Below, one piece after another: positions 43,333 to 52,407 of a stretch of DNA of 64,000 bases. Each line of letters starts with the position of its first letter. The stretch's first letter is position 1. The notes beneath the pieces are model-generated. The model worked only from the letters and a program-made list of their open reading frames with translations. It searched no databases and had not been told where the DNA came from. The DNA is from Streptomyces albofaciens JCM 4342 (lineage in GTDB: Bacteria; Actinomycetota; Actinomycetes; Streptomycetales; Streptomycetaceae): NCBI RefSeq assembly GCF_008634025.1, contig NZ_PDCM01000002.1:434001-498000 (forward strand), written 5' to 3'. A program made the position numbers and the translations under genes.

Positions 43333-43738
43333 CGCGTTTCCACCTTTCGTCTTCCCGGCCGCACAGCCGGTCCCGGCTCACGCTCCGTGGCCCGCACGAA
43401 CGACGATCGGTCATCGGCGTTCCCTCTGCCACTCACGCCACGCAACCGGCCGTACCGCCATCAGAAATGGTCTCGCCTCTCGGCTGACCCGCGCATGCTC
43501 AGGAAAACCCCGGCAAGGGAACGATTCGCCGGGCGAGCGTCACCGATGGCCACGTGCCCGGCGCGCTGGATAACCACCCGACGGACCGCTTCGCGTACCG
43601 CTTTCACTTTTCGACCGGCCGACTCGCCACCTGGCGCACCGCCGGCTCCTCCGTCCGGGCCAGGGATTGCGCACAGACGGCCGGGGAACCCGCTCGGCCG
43701 TGAAGCGACGTCGCCGGGAGAAGGGCACACCGATCATC
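43333..43738. other. Divergent intergenic region, csp/ctaD promoters
   Basis: This 406-bp region must hold the promoters for the copper-storage gene (minus) and ctaD (plus). I found no copy of the GGGCCGTTCGGCCC box, and no other clear operator. Confidence 0.5.
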
Positions 43739-45436
43739 ATGATGGCGCTTGCGCGAAGGGCACTCCGGTCGGCCGTCGGACCCGCGCAACCGCCGGCGGC
43801 GGACGCCCGGACGTACCCGGCCAGGGGCACCACACCGGTTCTGGGGCGGGCGCTGGTGCGTCTGACCAGGACGACCGACCACAAGGCGATCGGGAACATG
43901 TACCTGGTCACGGCCTTCTGCTTCTTCGTTGTGGCCGGGGTGCTCGCAATGCTCATGCGGGCCGAACTGGCGCGTCCCGGGCTGCAGATCGTGGACGCGC
44001 ACACGTACAACCAGCTGTTCACCATCCACGGCACGATCATGATGCTGCTCTTCGCGACGCCGCTGTTCGCGGGCTTCGCCAACGCGGTCATGCCGTTGCA
44101 GATCGGCGCCCCCGACGTGGCCTTCCCCCGGCTCAACGCCCTGTCGTACTGGCTGTACCTCTTCGGCGGCCTGGTCGTGGTCAGCGGATTCCTCGCGCCG
44201 GGCGGCGCCGCCGCCTTCGGCTGGTTCGCCTACGCGCCCCTCAACTCCTCCCTGCGCTCCCCGGGAGCGGGCGGCGATCTGTGGACGATGGGACTGGTCA
44301 TCACCGGTGTGTCCACCACGCTCGGCGCCGTCAACTTCATCACCACCATCCTGTGCCTGCGCGCCCCCGGCATGACCATGTTCCGGATGCCGATCTTCAC
44401 CTGGAACGTGCTGTTCACCTCGATCCTGGTGCTCCCGGCGTTCCCGGTGCTCACCGCGGCCCTGCTGGCTCTGGAGGCCGACCGGAAATTCGGGGCCCAC
44501 ATCTTCGACCCGGGCAACGGCGGGGCGATCCTGTGGCAGCACCTGTTCTGGTTCTTCGGCCATCCCGAGGTCTATATCGTCGCCCTGCCGTTCTTCGGCA
44601 TCATCACGGAAATCCTGCCGGTCTTCGCGCGCAAACCGGTCTTCGGATATCTGGGCCTGGTCGGCGCCACCATCGCCATCACCATGCTGTCGTCGGTGGT
44701 ATGGGCCCACCACATGTTCGCCACCGGTGCGGTACTGCTGCCGTTCTTCTCCCTGATGTCCTTCCTGATCGCCGTGCCGACGGGCGTGAAGTTCTTCAAC
44801 TGGATCGGCATCATGTTCAAAGGGTCGTTGTCCTTCGAGACGCCGATGCTGTGGGCGGTGGGCTTCCTGGTGACGTTCCTGCTCGGCGGTCTCAGCGGAG
44901 TGCTGATCGCCTCACCGCCCCTGGACTTCCATCTGACCGACTCCTACTTCATCGTGGCGCACCTGCACTACGTCCTGTTCGGCACCGTCGTGTTCGCGAT
45001 GTTCGGCGGCTTCTATTTCTGGTGGCCCAAATTCACCGGCAGAATGCTCGGCGAACGCCTCGGGAAAGTGCACTTCTGGACGCTCTTCACCGGCTTCCAG
45101 GTCACGTTCCTCGTCCAGCACTGGCTGGGGGAGAGCGGAATGCCCCGGCGATACGCCGACTATCTGGCGGCGGACGGCTTCACCCTGCTCAACACCGTCT
45201 CCTCCATCGGTGCCTTCCTGCTCGGCGCCTCCACCCTCCCGTTCCTCTACAACGTCTGGAGGACGGCGAAGTACGCGCCGAAGGTGCGGGTGGACGACCC
45301 GTGGGGCTACGGCCGTTCCCTGGAATGGGCCACCTCCTGCCCACCGCCACGGCACAATTTCGTCGCGCTGCCGCGCATCCGCTCGGAATCCCCCGCCTTT
45401 GATCTGCACCACCCGGAAAAGGAGTGGCGCACATGA
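43739..45436 (+). CDS. ctaD: Cytochrome c oxidase subunit I
   Basis: The 565-residue subunit is the heme-copper core of an aa3-type oxidase, with twelve transmembrane helices. Conserved elements include [45 protein letters not shown] (low-spin heme ligand), [13 protein letters not shown] (CuB His and cross-linked Tyr), [10 protein letters not shown] (CuB pair) and [13 protein letters not shown] (heme ligands). It appears catalytically complete. ATG 43739 or 43742 is likely; the ribosome site is weak. The usual neighbours ctaC and ctaE are missing, so this is an extra copy that must borrow other subunits. The stop overlaps ctaF (ATGA). Confidence 0.95.
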   Translation: MMALARRALRSAVGPAQPPAADARTYPARGTTPVLGRALVRLTRTTDHKAIGNMYLVTAFCFFVVAGVLAMLMRAELARPGLQIVDAHTYNQLFTIHGTIMMLLFATPLFAGFANAVMPLQIGAPDVAFPRLNALSYWLYLFGGLVVVSGFLAPGGAAAFGWFAYAPLNSSLRSPGAGGDLWTMGLVITGVSTTLGAVNFITTILCLRAPGMTMFRMPIFTWNVLFTSILVLPAFPVLTAALLALEADRKFGAHIFDPGNGGAILWQHLFWFFGHPEVYIVALPFFGIITEILPVFARKPVFGYLGLVGATIAITMLSSVVWAHHMFATGAVLLPFFSLMSFLIAVPTGVKFFNWIGIMFKGSLSFETPMLWAVGFLVTFLLGGLSGVLIASPPLDFHLTDSYFIVAHLHYVLFGTVVFAMFGGFYFWWPKFTGRMLGERLGKVHFWTLFTGFQVTFLVQHWLGESGMPRRYADYLAADGFTLLNTVSSIGAFLLGASTLPFLYNVWRTAKYAPKVRVDDPWGYGRSLEWATSCPPPRHNFVALPRIRSESPAFDLHHPEKEWRT

Positions 45437-45855
45437 GGACCGAGGCGCTGCTGTTCGCCGGTGTGACGCTCTTCTTCGCCGTCACCGGGGGTGTCTACGG
45501 GCGCTACGGCGATGACCCGGCCGGTACCGCCGTCCTGCTGGTGGCCTGCCTGATGGCGGCGCTGGTCTCCTTCTACCTGGCCGTGCAGTACCGCAAGCGC
45601 GGGCGGCGTCCGCAGGACCGCGACGACGCCGAAGTGATCGAAACGGCCGGGCCGGTGGCGTTTTTCCCGGCCGCCAGTTCCTGGCCCATCACCGTCGCCG
45701 CCGGCTCCACCGGGGTGGGGCTCGGCGTGGTCTTCGGCCTGTGGCTGGCTCTGCTCGGCGCAGGACTTCTGGCGCTCGGGGTCTTCGGCCTGGTCTTCCA
45801 GTACGCGCGGCATCAGGAGCCGGAGGCGTCACCGCCGGACCGCTCGCACGGCTGA
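45433..45855 (+). CDS. ctaF: Cytochrome c oxidase polypeptide 4
   Basis: The 140-residue actinobacterial oxidase subunit IV has four hydrophobic segments. Two are N-terminal ([42 protein letters not shown]). After a charged loop with [15 protein letters not shown] come two more ([40 protein letters not shown]). The FFPAxSxWP motif is a family marker. Translation is coupled to ctaD by a 4-bp overlap. Its last 43 bp overlap the end of qcrB on the opposite strand. Confidence 0.93.
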   Translation: MRTEALLFAGVTLFFAVTGGVYGRYGDDPAGTAVLLVACLMAALVSFYLAVQYRKRGRRPQDRDDAEVIETAGPVAFFPAASSWPITVAAGSTGVGLGVVFGLWLALLGAGLLALGVFGLVFQYARHQEPEASPPDRSHG

Positions 45856-47456
45856 GATTCGCCTCCCGCCGGCCGGGGCCGCGGGACCGGGGAGCCGGTG
45901 AACCAGTGACGGAGCCTGCCGCGTGCCCGCCGCACGGCTGTCCCGTCGTCCGGCGCGTCATCCGGCTCCCGCGGAACCGCCGGCAGGCTGCCGTGGAGCG
46001 CCGCGTACCGCTGCTCCTCGTCGGCCGGCCGGTGCGTCTCCTCGTACCCGCCCGAAATCGTCTGGCGCACCTGCCCGGTCTCCGTCCCTTCGGCCAGCCG
46101 CTCGTGTTCAGCTTCCCGCAGGGCCAGGCACACCCCTTTGGCCACCCGGAACGCCACCACCGGCAGCACCACCAGCGCCACCCGCAGGACCCACGTCAGC
46201 GCGTTGAGGGAGATCCCGAAGGTGTGGGCCACCACATCGTTGCCTCCGGCCAGCAGCAGCACGCCATACCCGGTGACGGCCGCGACGCCCAACCCGGTAC
46301 GCACCGGCCGGTCACGTGGCCGGTCGCACAGGTGGTGCTCCCGGCGGTCGCCGGTCACCCACGCCTCGACGAACGGATAGGCGTACAGCACGGCGAACAG
46401 GGCCAGCGGCAGCACCACCGCCGGCAGCAGCACGTTCCACATCACGGTGTGCCCCGCCAGCGTGGTCTCCCACGGCGGCACCAGCCGCAGCGCGCCCTCC
46501 AGGAAGCCGACGTACCAGTCGGGCTGGGCACCGGTCGACGCCTGGTCGGGCCGGTAAGGCCCGTACACCCACACCGGGTTGACCTGGGCCAGACCACCCA
46601 GCGCGGCCAGCAGGCCGAAGACCACGCAGAACAGGCCCCCGGACGTCGCGGCGAAGTGCGGGAAGAGCGGCTTGCCGACCACATTGCTGTTGGTGCGGCC
46701 CCGGGCCGACCACTGCGTGTGCTTGAGGCGGAGGACCAACAGCAGATGGAGGGTGACCAGGGCCAGGATCAGGCCGGGCAACAGCAGGACATGCAGCGCG
46801 TACAGCCGTGCAACGATGTCCTCGCCGGGGAATTCGGCGCCGAACGCGAACATGCTGAGGTACGTGCCCGCCACCGGGACCGACAGCATGATGCCCTGCG
46901 CGATACGCAGCCCTGTCCCCGACAGCAGGTCATCGGGCAGCGAATAGCCGGCGAACCCTTCGGCCAGCGCCAGCAGGAACAGCGTCACCCCGACCATCCA
47001 GTTCACTTCCCGCGGCTTGCGGAAGGCCCCGGTGAAGAAGACCCGCAGCAGATGCACGCCGATCGCCGCGACAAAGACGATCGCGGCCCAGTGATGCATC
47101 TGGCGGATCAGCAACCCGCCCCGTACGTCGAAGCTGATGCGGAGCGTGGAGCTGAACGCATGCGACATGCGCACGCCGGACAGCGGCTGGTACGAGCCGT
47201 CGTACGTGACCTCCCGCATTTCCGGCTTGAAGAAGAGCGTCAGGTACACACCCGTCAGCACCAGGACCAGCAGGCTGTACAGTGCCAGCTCGCCCAGCAG
47301 GAACGACCAGTGGCCCGGAAACGCCTTGCGCAGCAGCCCGCCTCCTTCGGCCACCGGCAGCCGGGCGTCCAGGGCGCCGACGGACCGCCCGGCCACGCGC
47401 CGAGCACCGCGCTCGGCGGCGCCCACCTTCAGCCGGGAGCGCCGGAAAAAGATCAT
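45813..47456 (-). CDS. qcrB: Cytochrome b subunit of the bc1 complex
   Basis: The 547-residue menaquinol-cytochrome c reductase cytochrome b of the actinobacterial type is larger than b6 because of its C-terminal extension. Heme ligands sit in MHHWAAIVFVAAIGVHLLRVFFTGAFRKPRE and YALHVLLLPGLILALVTLHLLLV. The quinone-site region has NPVWVYGPYRPDQ (the family's P(E/D)W(Y/F) is shifted to PDWYVGFLEGALRL). Eight to nine transmembrane helices are evident. ATG 47456 has GAGGAG seven bases upstream; the 47 codons before it are not protein-like. qcrA and qcrC are absent here, so this is a lone extra copy, convergent with ctaDF. Confidence 0.94.
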   Translation of the reverse strand: MIFFRRSRLKVGAAERGARRVAGRSVGALDARLPVAEGGGLLRKAFPGHWSFLLGELALYSLLVLVLTGVYLTLFFKPEMREVTYDGSYQPLSGVRMSHAFSSTLRISFDVRGGLLIRQMHHWAAIVFVAAIGVHLLRVFFTGAFRKPREVNWMVGVTLFLLALAEGFAGYSLPDDLLSGTGLRIAQGIMLSVPVAGTYLSMFAFGAEFPGEDIVARLYALHVLLLPGLILALVTLHLLLVLRLKHTQWSARGRTNSNVVGKPLFPHFAATSGGLFCVVFGLLAALGGLAQVNPVWVYGPYRPDQASTGAQPDWYVGFLEGALRLVPPWETTLAGHTVMWNVLLPAVVLPLALFAVLYAYPFVEAWVTGDRREHHLCDRPRDRPVRTGLGVAAVTGYGVLLLAGGNDVVAHTFGISLNALTWVLRVALVVLPVVAFRVAKGVCLALREAEHERLAEGTETGQVRQTISGGYEETHRPADEEQRYAALHGSLPAVPREPDDAPDDGTAVRRARGRLRHWFTGSPVPRPRPAGGESQPCERSGGDASGS

Positions 47457-47690
47457 CACCTGCTCCTCACGACGTCCGCACACAGCGCTGCACGCCCGGG
47501 TACCCCCACGGCCCGGTACAAAAATCCGGGACATGTCACCCGGCCCGCCGCACCCGCGCACCAGGCCGGCCCATCCCGCATGGCATGGGTGGAACACGCG
47601 CGGAAGAATCGGATACCGGAAAACGAACCACCGGCAAGAGACCCCGCCTCACGAATGACGGACGCGCGGATGCGCACAGGAGAAGGCGCG

Positions 47691-47852
47691 ATGACGGCGA
47701 AGAGCGGCGAAAAGGCACAGAAGACGGGCGACTTCTACTGCACCAGGTGCCACGAGAAAGTGCACGTGCGGCAGGGTGAAAAAATCCCGCCGTGTCCCAA
47801 CGGACACAAAGAGTTCGGAGCCCGGCGCAACGAGCCGGGAAACGCGTCCTGA
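47691..47852 (+). CDS. 53-residue zinc-ribbon-like protein
   Basis: ATG 47691 follows GGAGAAGGCGCG. The product contains FYCTRCHEKVHVRQGEKIPPCPNGH, a four-ligand zinc ribbon (CxxC...CxxGH), within a short basic protein. Small proteins of this kind are common in Streptomyces, with no assigned function. It lies 234 bp from the divergent qcrB start. A weak inverted repeat (GGTGGC at 47902 with GCCACC at 47917) follows and might act as terminator. Confidence 0.75.
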   Translation: MTAKSGEKAQKTGDFYCTRCHEKVHVRQGEKIPPCPNGHKEFGARRNEPGNAS

Positions 47853-48006
47853 GGCCGTCGCGGATTCAGGTGGAGAGCGCCGCCCCGCGCATGACCCAGT
47901 AGGTGGCGGGTACCCGGCCACCGCCTGATCCACAGGCGAAGCTTCACACATGCCCCCCGCCCCACCCCACCGATCCGCCCCCACCACCGACGGAAAGGAG
48001 CTCACA

Positions 48007-48360
48007 ATGCCCACCCCTGACCCGCACTCGCTGCCCTTGGCTGATTACGACCATCTGTCCGTGGGAGAAATCGAATCCCGCGTCCGCTCGCTGACCTCCG
48101 AGGAACTGGAAGCGGTACTACGCCACGAGCGGTCCCATGCCAATCGCCCAGCAGTGCTGGCGGCGCTCACCGCACGACGCGACCAGCTCGCGGCCGGGGC
48201 TGAGCCCACCCAGGGAGACCCCGACGCCGTACGGCCGCAGGAGCGCCCCGGCCAACAGGGCGGTTCCCCGGTCTCGCCTTCGACCGCCGCGCCTCCCATC
48301 CACCCTGCGCCCCACGGCACCCCCGACCAGCCGGCGAGGCCGAAGGGCAATCGTCCTTGA
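48007..48360 (+). CDS. Conserved small actinobacterial protein (DUF8129-like)
   Basis: In this 117-residue protein the first 65 residues form a helical domain (LPLADYDHLSVGEIESRVRSLTSEELEAVLRHERSHANRPAVLAALTARRDQLAAGAEP) recurring in many actinobacterial proteins. The remainder is Pro/Gly/Ala-rich and probably disordered. GGAAAGGAGCTCACA precedes ATG 48007. No signal or membrane segment. Function is unknown; I am fairly sure of the family resemblance but less so of its DUF number. Confidence 0.78.
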   Translation: MPTPDPHSLPLADYDHLSVGEIESRVRSLTSEELEAVLRHERSHANRPAVLAALTARRDQLAAGAEPTQGDPDAVRPQERPGQQGGSPVSPSTAAPPIHPAPHGTPDQPARPKGNRP

Positions 48361-48642
48361 AGGGTGCTTGCCGACCGAGCCCGCGGCCGGGTGATCTGGC
48401 CCGCTCGCGTCCCAGTCCGGCAGGGTGTCATCGCGGTTGCCGGCGGTGCCGCGAGTGGGGCGCCGCGCCCGTCGGTGTACTGGTCCGGTGCCCCATGGCG
48501 CCGGCCGGGTGCGGGCGTCCGGTCCCGACTTCACACCCGGCGTCCCGCACAAAAAGGCGTCTGACCTGGGGTTTTGTCCGTCGGACGCCTTCCGCTCGCC
48601 CCACCAGCACGGCGAGCGCATTCGACCGGGCCCACACCCGAG

Positions 48643-48851
48643 TGCCCACGTCGTTCCGTAGGCCGCAGCGTCCACGGAGTTGCCCGCCCTGTTGCGGAAC
48701 AGCCGCCCGTCCGACGTCACGCCGAAGCGTTCGATGTGCGCTTTGAGCATGCGTACGAACTGCGGTGGGATGCCGGTGAAATGGGCACCGGCCGGATCGC
48801 GGTGGCCGCGCGCCGCTTGAGCGAGTGCACCTCGTGCACCGCGCCGTCGCC
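48643..48851 (-). pseudogene. Tyrosine-recombinase (integrase) remnant
   Basis: Two adjacent frames read as one integrase segment: DGAVHEVHSLKRRAATAIRPVPI (48780-48851), then a frameshift, then IPPQFVRMLKAHIERFG and TSDGRLFRNRAG up to AAAYGTTWA (48643-48774). The RxVPIPP..L...L..H...FG...DGRLF pattern is that of Streptomyces integrative-element integrases, between the core-binding and catalytic parts. No catalytic R-H-R-Y region follows. A related scrap is at 53730. The rest of 48361-49065 shows no convincing gene. Confidence 0.6.
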
Positions 48852-48871
48852 TGTCCATTCCTTTTCCGAGG

Positions 48872-48988
48872 TTACGACACCTCCCCGTCCACCTTGCGGC
48901 ACAGGGCATCCAGCGCCCCGCGCAATGCATCGGCTGCCGCCAGAGCGTTGACGGGTGGCGCTTCATCCAGTCCGGCGTCCGGTCCCAT
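48872..48988 (-). CDS. Possible 38-residue peptide gene
   Basis: A frame from ATG 48988 gives MGPDAGLDEAPPVNALAAADAL, continuing as a helix (RGALDALCRKVDGEVS) to TAA. Composition is protein-like, but the ribosome site is weak and an upstream GTG would extend it. It lies in a decayed region and could equally be the end of a lost gene. No family recognised. Confidence 0.3.
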   Translation of the reverse strand: MGPDAGLDEAPPVNALAAADALRGALDALCRKVDGEVS

Positions 48989-49065
48989 CGCTGGTCGAGG
49001 AGCGACAGAAGCATGAGGAAAGCGACCACGGGGACTCACAGGGGCGTGGACGGACGAATCGGCGT

Positions 49066-49317
49066 CTACTTCTGGGCTTGCTCACCGAGCAGGCCGACCA
49101 CGTAGAGAAAGCCATAGGCGAAGAAGACGAAGAAGAACACCCGCAATGCGACGCCCTTCACCTTCCACCGCTCTCTCGCCCTGTCCGTGTCGTATCGCTC
49201 GCTGCTCAAAGCGGGCTTCCTTCCTGGCGGTCCGGGAGGTCCTGGGGGTCCGGGAGGTCCCTGAGGGTCCGGGAAGTCCTGGACGTCTTTGGGAAAATCG
49301 ATGTCAGCGCCCCAGAC
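49066..49317 (-). CDS. Small single-span membrane protein with GPP repeats (DUF6126-like), start unclear
   Basis: The frame ends in RERWKVKGVALRVFFFVFFA followed by YGFLYVVGLLGEQAQK. This is one transmembrane helix after a charged helix and resembles DUF6126 proteins of Streptomyces. Before it stands a collagen-like run, PQGPPGPPGPPGPPG. No ATG, GTG, TTG or CTG occurs in frame between the repeat and the interior of the upstream amine oxidase gene, so the true start is unknown. It may use a rare start such as ATC 49302, or the gene may be damaged. It follows the amine oxidase gene directly and would be co-transcribed. Confidence 0.5.
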   Translation of the reverse strand, partial: VWGADIDFPKDVQDFPDPQGPPGPPGPPGPPGRKPALSSERYDTDRARERWKVKGVALRVFFFVFFAYGFLYVVGLLGEQAQK

Positions 49318-50689
49318 TCGCGAGGACCGCCCTTGCCGCGTTCTCGCCCGAAGTAGCCGCGTCGGCGAGCGAAGGCATGTCGAGCTGGTAGTCGCCGGCC
49401 AGGTGGATCGGTCCCAGGGGGTTCCGCAGCGTTGGCAGCGACTCGCGCCTACCGGGAGCCCAGAAAGGCACAACACGGTGGTGCCGCCGCACCACTCCCT
49501 CCCCGAGCTTCCCTTCGAGCTGAGGGTAGATCGACAGGAGATCCTTGGCGAACCGGGCCACGATCTCTTCGTCGGAGAGCTCGAACAAGTCGTCGGCGAC
49601 GGCACCGCCGGCGAAACACGCCAGCGCACCGCCAGGCTTCCGTGAGGCGCCCTTCCGAATGGCGGCGGCGTGGTTGAACATCGCCTGAAAGGAAAGCTGC
49701 GGTGTGGACACACCGAAGAACTCGTCCCACGGCTGCGGCCCCTCCTCCTCGGTGAAGAAGCCGACGATCACGTACCGGCCGTAGCGAATATCGCCGAACG
49801 CGTTGCGGTATTTCTGCGGTAGTCCCGGAAGGATCTGCAACGCGACGTCGCCGGGAACCGCGACGACGGCTCGCTGCGCGCGCATCCGCACCGGGCCGTC
49901 CCCGTCGACATAGTTCACGGCGACCCCGTCTCCGTCCGGTTCCACAGAGCGGACGGCCGACCGAAGCCGGAGGCGTTCGCCCAGATCGGCGGCGAGAATA
50001 TCGGTCAGCGTCTGATTACCCCCTACCGGCAGGGCGAAGTTCGGCACCTTCGCCGGGTCCGCGAGGGCGAGCCCGATCGACGTCACAAGCTGGGTCGCTG
50101 CCGTCTCTCCGGGCTCGCATCCCATCCACTGACCCGACCACGATCGGACCATGTCGTGGACCAACTCGGAGCGAACGCCGCGTAGAAGGTCCGAAGCGAG
50201 ACGCTTGTCGAGCCTGGCCCGTACCCTTTGCGCCACGCCGCTGTCCGACTCCAGGAACGGGACGGCCGAGACGATACGGGCGCCGACCATCGCCATGCCG
50301 ACCCGGTCCAGGAAGCTCATCCGCGTGCGGAACATGAGCGCGAAGAGGTTGGACGTGTCAACCAGTCCCCCGTTGAGGACCAGCGCCACGCTCTTGCCTG
50401 CCAGCGACCCCATCTCGATGCCGTGGTGATGGAGCGCGTCGATCAACGGCCCGGTCCCCTCGGTGAACTGCGTCCCGACGTTGATCCAGTAATCGCCCTT
50501 CCGGACCGTCTCGACGCGCCCGCCCGCCCGATCCGCGGCCTCGAACACGACGACGTCGGTCTTGCCGGCGAGCGTCGTGGCTGCCGTAAGCCCCGCCATC
50601 CCCGCACCGACGACGGCCACATCGCAGGTCTCCTCGCGTACGGGTTGCGCTGCGCTCGTCACATCCGATTCGGGCTTCGCCTGCGTCAT
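49304..50689 (-). CDS. FAD-dependent amine oxidase / phytoene-desaturase-like oxidoreductase
   Basis: The 461-residue flavin monoamine oxidase family protein opens with CDVAVVGAGMAGLTAATTLAGKTDVVVFEAADRAGGRVET, the FAD-binding Rossmann motif plus the RxGGR signature. It closes with GPIHLAGDYQLDMPSLADAATSGENAARAVLASL, the C-terminal FAD motif. The substrate domain has no diagnostic residue I can read. ATG 50689 has GGGAGCCGAGAAG upstream and begins a normal N terminus. An operator-like 13-mer at 50711-50723, also present at the tetR gene start (53040), suggests repression by that TetR. Confidence 0.88.
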   Translation of the reverse strand: MTQAKPESDVTSAAQPVREETCDVAVVGAGMAGLTAATTLAGKTDVVVFEAADRAGGRVETVRKGDYWINVGTQFTEGTGPLIDALHHHGIEMGSLAGKSVALVLNGGLVDTSNLFALMFRTRMSFLDRVGMAMVGARIVSAVPFLESDSGVAQRVRARLDKRLASDLLRGVRSELVHDMVRSWSGQWMGCEPGETAATQLVTSIGLALADPAKVPNFALPVGGNQTLTDILAADLGERLRLRSAVRSVEPDGDGVAVNYVDGDGPVRMRAQRAVVAVPGDVALQILPGLPQKYRNAFGDIRYGRYVIVGFFTEEEGPQPWDEFFGVSTPQLSFQAMFNHAAAIRKGASRKPGGALACFAGGAVADDLFELSDEEIVARFAKDLLSIYPQLEGKLGEGVVRRHHRVVPFWAPGRRESLPTLRNPLGPIHLAGDYQLDMPSLADAATSGENAARAVLASLGR

Positions 50690-50710
50690 CTTCTCGGCTC
50701 CCCACTTTCT

Positions 50711-50730
50711 CGATCTCGAATCGAGTTTGA
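50711..50730. promoter_or_regulatory. Candidate TetR operator before amine oxidase gene
   Basis: CGATCTCGAATCGAGTTTGA lies 22 bp before the amine oxidase start. The 13-mer CGATCTCGAATCG recurs in inverse orientation at 53040-53052, over the start of the tetR gene. Confidence 0.5.
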
Positions 50731-50983
50731 GTTTACAGCACGACCGCGGCCCCAGTTCGTTCGAGTGCCCTCCGGGATCCGGCCCGACCACCCGTCAGTT
50801 GCTGTCCACGGGAGACACCTGGCTCGGGCCGCGACGGCGTTCAAGACGAACGCGATACCCGGGTGCGCCGTCACAGCCCGGCGCACCTCCCGGACGTCAC
50901 CGTGACGCCCCGGGAGGCGCCGAACGCCGTCGTGACCGAGCAGGCGAAACAGACGTACTCGGCTCAGACAGGACTGTCCTCAC

Positions 50984-51268
50984 CGGGAAATCCAGCGCCC
51001 GCTCGTCTTCCACGAGGTTGTCCGCCTGGAAGGCGACCGTGTCACAGGCCGCCGACGTTGCCGTGCGGGTCTCGCAGTCCGCGGGACTGGCCGTCATGCC
51101 GCGCAGCGCGTCACCGTGGCCGTCGGCATGGCCGAGACCCCCGTTGCGGTCGACGGTGAGGCGCTGCGGATGCCTACCCCGGTCGTGTGCACGCTACGTC
51201 CAGGGGGCGCTGCGGGTCCTGGTACCGCGTGACCGCCCGGGTGCGGCGGTACCCGTGCCGCCCGCGGC
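50984..51268 (+). pseudogene. Lipid (diacylglycerol) kinase C-terminal remnant
   Basis: The frame reads REIQRPLVFHEVVRLEGDRV, then VAVDGEALRMPTPVVCTLRPG. After a +1 shift near 51208 it continues GALRVLVPRDRPG. The order FHEVV...VDGE...V..PGALRVLVP is that of the beta-rich C-terminal half of DagK-type lipid kinases. The N-terminal catalytic half is absent. Frameshifts and lack of a start mark it as a pseudogene. Confidence 0.45.
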
Positions 51269-51283
51269 TAACGACGGATCATT

Positions 51284-52302
51284 GACCTCGCATTCGACCG
51301 CTCCGCGGGGACCGGCTCACCTACGCACAACTGAGGCGGCGCGCCACAAGGGTGGCCGGCGGGCGGCGGGCCCGCGGAGTGGAGCGAGGAGACCGGGTGG
51401 CCGTGAGGTACCCGGCGGGCACGAATTCGGCCCTCGCCTTCTGGGCCCCTGACGGCCGGCGGCATCGCCGTGGCAGTCAACACCCGGTCCGCTCAGCCGG
51501 AAGTGGAGTTCGTCCTCGGCGACACCGGCGCGGAGGTCGACCTGCCGGACGACGCACCGTTGCCGGACGGCGACCCGTACGTCACGACGGATCTGGGACC
51601 CACCGACGTGGCGGCGCTCTTCTACACATCCCACCGACGTGGCCGCGCTCTTTTGCACATCGGGAACGACCGGGTGCTGCCCCAAGGGAGTGCCGACCAC
51701 GCAAGAGGCGTTCGTGACCAACGCCGAGAACCTGATCCGCTGCCTCGGCATACCCGGGAGGCCGGGCCACATTCACGGACTCTGATCTCGGTCCCTCTGT
51801 TCCATGTCACGGGCCGCAACGCGCAGTTCATCGTCGCCGCCCACCTCGGCGGCACCTCGGTGATCATGCCAACGCCCGATCTGTCGCGGTTGGTGGCTGC
51901 GTTGGCCGAGGAGCGGTTCCCCTTCCTGGTGACCGTCCCCACGGCGTACTTCCTGCTGCTGCGCCATCCGGGCTTCACCGGTGCCGACGTCTCCGGGGTG
52001 CGCTGGCTGGCGTACGGCGGGGCCACGGTCGCGCCGTCACTCGTGCGCGCGGTGAAGGAGACGTACCCGCGGTCCACAGTGATCAACGGCTACGGCATGA
52101 CCGAGACGGCGTCGCTGTTCAGCGTCCTGCCGGACCGGATGCCGCCAAGCACGCGGACTACGGATAGACGTCGCAGATGTAATCGCGCACTGCCGAGACG
52201 GCTCGCCGATTCCAAGGTTCCGCAGTACGCCACGGTCGTCACCGAGGCGCGAGGCGCTGCCGCGTGACGCCGGAGGCAAACTGCTCAAGAACTGGTTACG
52301 AC
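51284..52302 (+). pseudogene. Broken AMP-dependent acyl-CoA synthetase
   Basis: Pieces in different frames line up in the order of an AMP-binding ligase: GDRLTYAQLRRRATRVAGG, then NTRSAQPEVEFVLGDTGAEV, then VAALFCTSGTTGCCPKGVPTTQEAF (the P-loop), VPLFHVTGRNAQFIVAAHLGG, WLAYGGATVAPSLVRAVKETY, INGYGMTETASLFSVLPDRM, and finally LPRDAGGKLLKN. A 31-bp tandem duplication at 51599-51660 breaks the frame just before the P-loop, and at least two more frameshifts are present. The C-terminal third is mostly deleted, with about 100 bp between GYGMTET and the LPRDAGGK end. It cannot encode a working enzyme. Confidence 0.8.
51599..51660 (+). repeat. 31-bp tandem duplication
   Basis: Copies at 51599-51629 and 51630-51660 differ at three or four positions. 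The unit length is not a multiple of three, so it shifts the reading frame of the acyl-CoA synthetase pseudogene. Confidence 0.85.
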
Positions 52303-52407
52303 CAGGTGCGGTGGGACGGCCCGCTGCGTCAGCCGGCCGCGCGCGGCCGGAGGACAGCCGCGCGGTGGTGACAGGGCGCGTCGGACCGGCTCGGTGCGTC
52401 GGCCGAT

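Noticed and set aside
42172-47852. Long plus-strand frames overlapping ctaD and opposite qcrB
   Set aside because: Out-of-frame shadows; only the last 53 codons (from 47691) of one of them look like a real small gene.
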